Below, in pieces: positions 58,585-64,000 of a stretch of 64,000 nt of DNA (the stretch's first letter is position 1; every line of letters starts with the position of its first letter). The stretch lies in NCBI RefSeq assembly GCF_000420065.1, contig NZ_ATUF01000002.1, forward strand, positions 992,001 to 1,056,000, read 5' to 3'. The stretch is from Varibaculum cambriense DSM 15806 (GTDB lineage: Bacteria > Actinomycetota > Actinomycetes > Actinomycetales > Actinomycetaceae). The notes below the pieces were generated by a model. The model had not been told where the DNA came from. It saw nothing but the letters and a program-made list of their open reading frames with translations, and did not search any database. Position numbers and translations under genes: made by a program.

Positions 58585-61077
58585 ATGTGCATGCCCACTG
58601 TGAGTAGAGGTAGCCTTTTGAGGATCCGGATAGGTAATACCCGCGGACGTGTTGCTTGTGAGTCGTTGTTTACTGCTGGGTTGGTTGTTCTGGTTTATTC
58701 GTTGCAGGCAGCGTTAAACGGGGTGTTTCCATTTGGTGAACGTTCTAACCAAGTTAACGACCTGGGTGGGCAGTTCACTCCTTTTGCTGGGATGTTTCGT
58801 GATATCGTGGCAGGCCATAGCGGGTTGTCCTCGTTAACTTTTACTTGGACCATGGGTATGGGAGTCCCAAATCTAGGGAACTATGCGACTTATTTTTCCA
58901 ATCCATTTTTTCTGCTGGTTTGTCTTTTTCCGGAAAATCATATGCAACTGGCTATCTGGGTTATAACCGTGGTGTTACTTGCCTTTGCTGCTGTGGCAAT
59001 GCTTTTACTTTTGCGAAAATTATTTCCGGTTGGCAATTCGGTGATGGTGATATTGCTCGCTGCAAGCTACGCTCTGGGCTCGTGGGCGATTGGGGAAGGT
59101 GACTATGTACCGATGTGGATTTCCGGGCTCGCGGGGTTGCCTTTGCTTGTGTTGGTTGGTATCTGGGCGATCGAGAATAGGCGGTTTTGGCTTTCTGTTA
59201 TAACGGTGTTCTTGGTGGTTTGGTCAAACTATTACACGGCTGTAATGGCAATTATGGGTGCTGCATTAATATTCTTTGCTATTTTATACACCAAGAAACT
59301 TCCTGCTAAGGACGCGATCTTTGCGGCGGCGAGATTTCTTTTGCGAGGCGCAATTGGTTCGGGTATGACCGCTGTTTTACTGATACCAACGTATCTCCAG
59401 GTAAAACAAGTACCAGCTGATGGAGAATCCCATTTATATGATGCTCCAATTTCTATTATGTTTGCTAATTTTTATGGTTTTGTGGAAGGGATATCGCTAG
59501 TTCCCAGTTTTTCGGTGGGAACCGTGGCTTTGGTATTTGCAATACTGTTTTTATTCCAAAAGAAATATTCTCTGTCGGATAGAGTCATCTGGGGTGTGTT
59601 GCTAACGGCAACTATTGCCTCCATGTCTTTTGCGCCGGCAATTATTGCCTGGAATCTATTTGATGCCCCCAATGGTTCACCTTGGCGTTGTGGATTTGTG
59701 GTTGGCGCCATGATCGTTGTCATGGCTTGGCATGGTGTACAGCATGTGGAATCCGCGGGCATATTTGGTTTGTTTAGTACTGCGGTAATTTGTGTGGCGC
59801 TAATGACTGTTACTTATCACGCGCGTACTGGAAATAACCTTCGGGCATGGTCAGGTTTCGGGTTGAAACTTAGTCTAGGTCTAGCCTTACTGGTAGTTTT
59901 ATTGTCGTATTTAATGAAAGGTCCTCGAAAACAAATAGTCGTTTACTTAATTGCTGCATGTTTGGTAATACAGATCACAGGACAGGCTATGTGGCTCAAT
60001 CGTCATAAAACTACTACTTTGGGGACGCTTCCGAATCACTTGTCGACTGCTTTCCCGTCCGATATGGATGCTTTTTATGCCAATAGTCAATGGCCGAATT
60101 TTAGAGCTGATGTTCTAGATATTGATAACTTTGTAATGGCTAACGGGGGAGCCATTATGTCCGCGCCAACGTCCAATTACTATTCGAGCCTGATGCCGAC
60201 CGAGACTTCTGATCTTTTACAAAACCAATTAGCCTTGACTGGAGCTTATAGGCCAAGGATCGCCACCCCGGTGGGGAATGATCCGGTTGCGCAAGGCATC
60301 GCCTCGGTAAGGTACTATTATCGGCCGAGCGAGGAAAAAACTTTTTCGGCTTTCCCGGTGGTGCGTGAGAAACCGGGAAAGGTGGAATCTACTCCTGGTG
60401 TGCCTGAGGTTTTCAAGAATCGCAACGATGTTATCGGCGATGCAGTGTACACCCCTGCTTCGGATGTTTCCATTGAACCTACTGCGGGGAATAATGGAGA
60501 GTTAAGCGAGTATGATTTGACATTTACTTGTCCGCAGGGATTGCATGCGACGATGGATTTCCGTAAGTATCGCGGTAGCTCACAGTTAGAAGCAAGTAAA
60601 TTCCAGGAGCAGTCAGCTAGTACTGAGTTGTTAAATCAATCTAGTGCTGGCAAACCCCAGAAAGTGCGCTTACGACCCGAAGATCCTGGAACGTTAAATG
60701 TTCCAATTGCGTGCACCGACTTGAAAAAGTTCAAGATGCTCACTAGAAATATAAAAATTCCTGACATAATGGCTGCTCCTGGCCGTATAAGCGCGAAATT
60801 TAATAAACCGGTAGATAGCGTCCTGGTAACGACTACTGCCTTTGCAAACTGGAAGTGCTCTGTTAACGGTAGAGAGATTAAACATTCCTCCTACCATGGT
60901 CTATTAACTGTCCCCATGGATGGAGAAAATAATTTTGATTGCTCCTACCACACTTCGGGACTGATGCCTGGTTTCGCGATATCCATGAGCTCTATCCTTG
61001 CGCTTATGATACTGGGATACGTTAGGCGTAAAAAATTAAAATCTTCCCCACCCGAAGCCGAGTTGCGGAATATCTAG
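58585..61077 (+). CDS. YfhO family membrane protein
   Basis: 830 residues with about a dozen membrane segments in the first 470, then a large extracytoplasmic domain and a final membrane segment (FAISMSSILALMILGYVRRKK). Motifs such as NDLGGQFTPFAGMFRDIV, GMGVPNLGNYATYFSNPFFLL and NYYTAVMAIMGAALIFF match YfhO, a GT-C-like family that glycosylates teichoic acids or similar polymers in Firmicutes. GGGGGA lies 4 bases before ATG 58585; ATG 58591 is an alternative start. The preceding GtrB-like gene is its likely sugar-lipid supplier. Confidence 0.85.
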   Translation: MCMPTVSRGSLLRIRIGNTRGRVACESLFTAGLVVLVYSLQAALNGVFPFGERSNQVNDLGGQFTPFAGMFRDIVAGHSGLSSLTFTWTMGMGVPNLGNYATYFSNPFFLLVCLFPENHMQLAIWVITVVLLAFAAVAMLLLLRKLFPVGNSVMVILLAASYALGSWAIGEGDYVPMWISGLAGLPLLVLVGIWAIENRRFWLSVITVFLVVWSNYYTAVMAIMGAALIFFAILYTKKLPAKDAIFAAARFLLRGAIGSGMTAVLLIPTYLQVKQVPADGESHLYDAPISIMFANFYGFVEGISLVPSFSVGTVALVFAILFLFQKKYSLSDRVIWGVLLTATIASMSFAPAIIAWNLFDAPNGSPWRCGFVVGAMIVVMAWHGVQHVESAGIFGLFSTAVICVALMTVTYHARTGNNLRAWSGFGLKLSLGLALLVVLLSYLMKGPRKQIVVYLIAACLVIQITGQAMWLNRHKTTTLGTLPNHLSTAFPSDMDAFYANSQWPNFRADVLDIDNFVMANGGAIMSAPTSNYYSSLMPTETSDLLQNQLALTGAYRPRIATPVGNDPVAQGIASVRYYYRPSEEKTFSAFPVVREKPGKVESTPGVPEVFKNRNDVIGDAVYTPASDVSIEPTAGNNGELSEYDLTFTCPQGLHATMDFRKYRGSSQLEASKFQEQSASTELLNQSSAGKPQKVRLRPEDPGTLNVPIACTDLKKFKMLTRNIKIPDIMAAPGRISAKFNKPVDSVLVTTTAFANWKCSVNGREIKHSSYHGLLTVPMDGENNFDCSYHTSGLMPGFAISMSSILALMILGYVRRKKLKSSPPEAELRNI

Positions 61078-61263
61078 AGTGAAACATAGACAGGGTGCTT
61101 TTTAAATAATTTAAAACTGGATATTGTTTAAAGGAGTATTCAGTAAAAAAGTTGCAGTGTTAACCGCTTGAATAGAAGACTTTGGCTAGCACGGACGCTG
61201 GGAAGCAGTCTTGATTCTTATAATGCTGTCCACCAAAAATGGAAAGGATTGGAGGGAGTCTCT

Positions 61264-62379
61264 ATGAAACCGCTACTATCGGTATTGATTCCTATCTACA
61301 ACGTAGAGAAATATTTGCCGGAATGTTTGGGAAGTTTGGAAGCACAAGACTTCAATCAAGCTGAGTTTATCTGTATTAATGATGGATCAACAGACGGTTC
61401 TCGGACCATTATCGAGGAATTTTTGAACAAGGATTCAAGATTTAGAGTCATTGATAAAGAGAATTCCGGGTACGGCGCTTCTATGAACCGGGGGCTGGAA
61501 GCAGCGCAGGGTGACTACATAGCGATTTTAGAATCAGACGATTTCATGGAAGCAGATACGCTTAGCAAGCTACACCACGCCATTAGCAGCACCGGAGCAG
61601 ATGTGGTTAAAGCTAACTTCTGGATGTACTGGTCTATTCCCACAAAGCGTAACGACTTTTTTGAGGCAATACCGGGGAGAAAGAGCGAAAAAATAGCTGA
61701 TCCCGCCAGCGATCCATTTATTTTTTATACCAAGCCTTCGATTTGGTCTGCAATCTATCGAAAGTCTTTCCTCGATGAAGAAGAAATTTCTTTTTTGGAA
61801 ACTCCCGGTGCTTCTTTCCAAGACACCAGCTTCACTTTTAAAGTTTGGGCTTCCACCCATAAGGCCTATTATTTGCATGATGCATTTGTGCATTACCGGC
61901 AAGATAACGAAAATTCGTCAGTGAACTCTCCCGGAAAAGTAGACGCTCTGTTTAATGAGTACCGGGAGATTAGCCGTTGGTTGGCGGCCAATCCCGAAAA
62001 GCAGAAGACGTTTTCACCCGTAAAAGTAAAAATGCTTTACGATGCGCTGATCTGGAACTACGAAAGAGTCGCCGAGGAGCACAAGGTAGAGGTGCTACGG
62101 AAAGGGCGCGCCATGTTCCTGGATGATTTTGCCCGAGGGAACGTGGATATTCGGCTATTCGAGCCCTGGAAGTTGCTGGATATGCAAAAAATTATGATTC
62201 TTCCGGAAAAATACCACCGTGAGAGGAATCGGGGGGAAGCCTTAAGCCATCGAGTTGGTAGAGTAATTCAAGATCGCGGCTTTGTAGGCTTTGCCTATGC
62301 TGGTGGGCTAAAAGTATTCAATAAGGGGAAGAGGCTTCTAAAACATGCCAAGAATATCTGTAATCGTACCCGTTTATAA
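61264..62379 (+). CDS. Family 2 glycosyltransferase
   Basis: 371 residues from ATG 61264, chosen for GGAGGG upstream. LLSVLIPIYNVEKYLPECLGSLEAQDF, CINDGSTDGS, NSGYGASMNRGLEAAQGDYIAILESDDF form the GT-A nucleotide-sugar and DxD-like sites (ESDD). The C-terminal half is variable. It resembles transferases of capsule or wall glycans. The next gene starts 35 bp inside its end. Confidence 0.9.
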   Translation: MKPLLSVLIPIYNVEKYLPECLGSLEAQDFNQAEFICINDGSTDGSRTIIEEFLNKDSRFRVIDKENSGYGASMNRGLEAAQGDYIAILESDDFMEADTLSKLHHAISSTGADVVKANFWMYWSIPTKRNDFFEAIPGRKSEKIADPASDPFIFYTKPSIWSAIYRKSFLDEEEISFLETPGASFQDTSFTFKVWASTHKAYYLHDAFVHYRQDNENSSVNSPGKVDALFNEYREISRWLAANPEKQKTFSPVKVKMLYDALIWNYERVAEEHKVEVLRKGRAMFLDDFARGNVDIRLFEPWKLLDMQKIMILPEKYHRERNRGEALSHRVGRVIQDRGFVGFAYAGGLKVFNKGKRLLKHAKNICNRTRL

Positions 62380-63544
62380 CGTCGAGAAATATCTACCCCG
62401 ATGCCTAGAGTCTATCCGGAAACAAGATTTTTCTGATTTAGAGATTATCTGTATTAACGATGGTTCTACAGACGCTTCATCGTCGCTGTTAGAGATATCA
62501 GCTCAGCTAGATCCACGCATTATTGTTATCAACCAGCCCAATAGCGGTGTATCCGCTGCTCGTAACCGAGGTTTGGACACCGCATCTGGTGAAATCATCA
62601 TGTTTGTCGATGCTGATGACTTTTTGGTACCCGGTGCCTGCAAAGTGGTGACACAAGCCTTCTCCAATAATAAACCAGATATTTTAACCTTTGCTGCCAG
62701 CGGGATTACCTTTGGACAACCTTCGCCGTGGTTAAGGAATGCTCTGTCCCCCAAGCAGTCGGTGGTTCACGGGTTTGATAAAAACTTGTTTAAAAAGGCT
62801 AGAGAAAGACCCTATATTTGGCTATCAGCTTTTTCCCGTTCATTCATCCAGGAGCATGCTTTACGCTTTGACGAGGAGTTGGCGATTGGGGAAGATCAGT
62901 TATTCTATTTAGACGCATACGCAAGAGCAGAGTTGACGGCCACTATCGAAAAAACGCTCTATACCTATAGAGCTGAAAGAACCGGATCTGCCATGTTTTG
63001 GCAGATACAAGATGCTTCTGAGATGTTTGAGAAACATCTTCTGCTAGCTGACAAGGTGTTTCAACATTGGAACCAGATGGGGCTATTTTCTCAATATAAA
63101 GCTGAATTATTGGGATGGTTCCTGGGGTTTGTGTCCTATGATGCGTTCCACGCAAAAAATTCTGTTGAGGCGCTCCAGAAGCTAAAGGAGATGGTATGCA
63201 AATACTTTGGAAATCCCACGAAGCTTCCTCTGGATATGCCCACTAGAATGGCTCTGCGTAATTTGCTGAACCCAACAGATCCTTTCAGGTATTTGCGAAA
63301 TCTTGCTATTTTATCTGCGAGAGTGAGAGAAAATCCTACTACCAACACTCTGCTGGCTGTTGATAAGTTTGGGAAGCTCGCTCCTATTCACTTGCTACGT
63401 GCAATCGCGAAACGTATTTTACCTGCTAGCAGTCTAACCGAATACTGGCGGATACGGGGATCCTCTAGCGAAATATTTAATCTGCTGGAGGATTCGCAAG
63501 CGTATAACCGATTAATTACGGAGTGGCGACTGACCAAGAAATGA
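62345..63544 (+). CDS. Family 2 glycosyltransferase, tandem relative of the previous gene
   Basis: 399 residues. ISVIVPVYNVEKYLPRCLESIRKQDFSDLEIICINDGSTDASS and NSGVSAARNRGLDTASGEIIMFVDADDF (DADD as the metal site) are typical. The first 100 residues are clearly related to the upstream enzyme, suggesting duplication followed by divergence of the acceptor half. It overlaps the previous gene by 35 bp in another frame, with GGGGAAGAGG before its ATG. Confidence 0.9.
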   Translation: MPRISVIVPVYNVEKYLPRCLESIRKQDFSDLEIICINDGSTDASSSLLEISAQLDPRIIVINQPNSGVSAARNRGLDTASGEIIMFVDADDFLVPGACKVVTQAFSNNKPDILTFAASGITFGQPSPWLRNALSPKQSVVHGFDKNLFKKARERPYIWLSAFSRSFIQEHALRFDEELAIGEDQLFYLDAYARAELTATIEKTLYTYRAERTGSAMFWQIQDASEMFEKHLLLADKVFQHWNQMGLFSQYKAELLGWFLGFVSYDAFHAKNSVEALQKLKEMVCKYFGNPTKLPLDMPTRMALRNLLNPTDPFRYLRNLAILSARVRENPTTNTLLAVDKFGKLAPIHLLRAIAKRILPASSLTEYWRIRGSSSEIFNLLEDSQAYNRLITEWRLTKK

Positions 63545-63652
63545 ATTGCGTCTTCCTTTTAGGCATGAATGAAACAGGTAGACCAACAATGGATTCCCGA
63601 ATAAACGAGTAAATATGTTGATCTAAGAACAATCTATGAGGGATAAAATAGT

Positions 63653-64000
63653 ATGGATGTGTTGGAAATAGTTTCGGTCAGTAACTTTTTTAGCTCCTGG
63701 TTACTGTTTCTAATCCCACTTTCTCTTTCTGTCTTAGTGCTTTTTTTACCTGGGTTGGTGCTAGGACTTGCAGTTGGGCTCAGAGGCCGCTGGCTCTGGG
63801 GCTGGGCGCCGGCGGGCTCGGTCGGGTTAATAGTCTTATCCGCAATAGTAGCTCCTAAATTAGGATTTAGCTGGGGATTTCCAGTTTTGTTGCTGGGATG
63901 TTTTATTTTTACCTTTCTTTTTTTATTTGTTTCATGGATCAATAATCAGATATGTCCTAACAACAACGAATCACCGCTCCACGAATCTGGAAAACCCCTC
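63653..64000 (+). CDS. DUF6541-like polytopic membrane protein (3' end beyond window)
   Basis: 116 codons are open to the right edge from ATG 63653 (GAGGG upstream). MDVLEIVSVSNFFSSWLLFLIPLSLSVLVLFLPGLVLGLAVGLRGR-type sequence (here summarised by key pieces: LPGLVLGLAVGLRGRWLWG and APAGSVGLIVLSAIVAPKLG) resembles the N-terminus of actinobacterial DUF6541 proteins, large membrane proteins next to glycosyltransferase genes. Three or four membrane segments are visible. Family assignment is tentative because only the start is seen. Confidence 0.6.
   Translation, partial: MDVLEIVSVSNFFSSWLLFLIPLSLSVLVLFLPGLVLGLAVGLRGRWLWGWAPAGSVGLIVLSAIVAPKLGFSWGFPVLLLGCFIFTFLFLFVSWINNQICPNNNESPLHESGKPL

Noticed and set aside
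1-64000. CRISPR arrays, transposases, rRNA genes, plasmid origins
   Set aside because: No evenly spaced repeats with unique spacers, no transposase-like frames and no rRNA-like sequence were seen on either strand.

Overview
The window looks like a chromosome segment from a moderately GC-rich (mid-50s percent by eye) actinobacterium, most likely in the Actinomycetaceae. A Varibaculum- or Mobiluncus-like genus is my guess from gene content and cannot be proved from sequence alone. Supporting signs are the ribosomal gene order lacking rpsD between rpsK and rpoA, a type Z zinc S14, the actinobacterial cluster glmM-glmS-nnr-alr-tsaE-tsaB-rimI-tsaD-groES, an actinobacterial MazF-like protein beside infA, DUF6541/YfhO-type surface glycan genes, and several genes with a -10 box 6-7 nt before the start codon (leaderless mRNAs).

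Layout. (1) 1-3.4 kb: a truncated fructosamine kinase gene, argS and argR, then a gene-free stretch with two related hairpin elements and a tRNA-Arg(ACG). (2) 3.4-8.4 kb: an accessory patch with a large sortase-anchored M26/Zmp-type zinc metalloprotease, flanked by an 18-bp direct repeat, then a RelB-like antitoxin with a broken toxin gene. (3) 8.6-20.9 kb: the spc and alpha ribosomal operons (rplN-rplX-rplE-rpsN-rpsH-rplF-rplR-rpsE-rpmD-rplO, then secY-adk-map, infA-rpmJ-rpsM-rpsK-rpoA-rplQ), interrupted by a terminator plus a secreted peptidase-like gene and by a MazF-like gene. (4) 21-22.7 kb: a ROK/polyphosphate-glucokinase-like gene and truA. (5) 22.7-28.9 kb: an alpha-galactoside module: GH36 enzyme, binding protein, two permeases and a divergent ROK repressor. 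(6) 29-39.5 kb: rplM-rpsI, coaA, glmM, glmS, nnr, alr, tsaE, tsaB, rimI. (7) 39.7-47 kb: sdhCAB, tsaD with an unusual repeat tail, a methyltransferase, and groES under CIRCE control. (8) 47-54 kb: a partial myo-inositol catabolic cluster (transaldolase, GntR regulator, iolC, a (beta/alpha)8 aldolase-like gene, iolB, iolD). (9) 54-64 kb: surface-modification genes (acyltransferase, aldo/keto reductase, three family-2 glycosyltransferases, a YfhO protein and a truncated DUF6541-like membrane protein); the right end looks AT-richer than the core.

The genes combine core translation, t6A tRNA modification, cell-wall precursor supply (glmM, glmS, alr) and respiration with carbon-scavenging modules (alpha-galactosides, inositol) and host- or envelope-facing functions. 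The most unusual items are the nine 11-residue repeats fused to the C-terminus of TsaD, the pair of hairpin elements whose stems differ but stay paired, and the direct-repeat-flanked surface protease.
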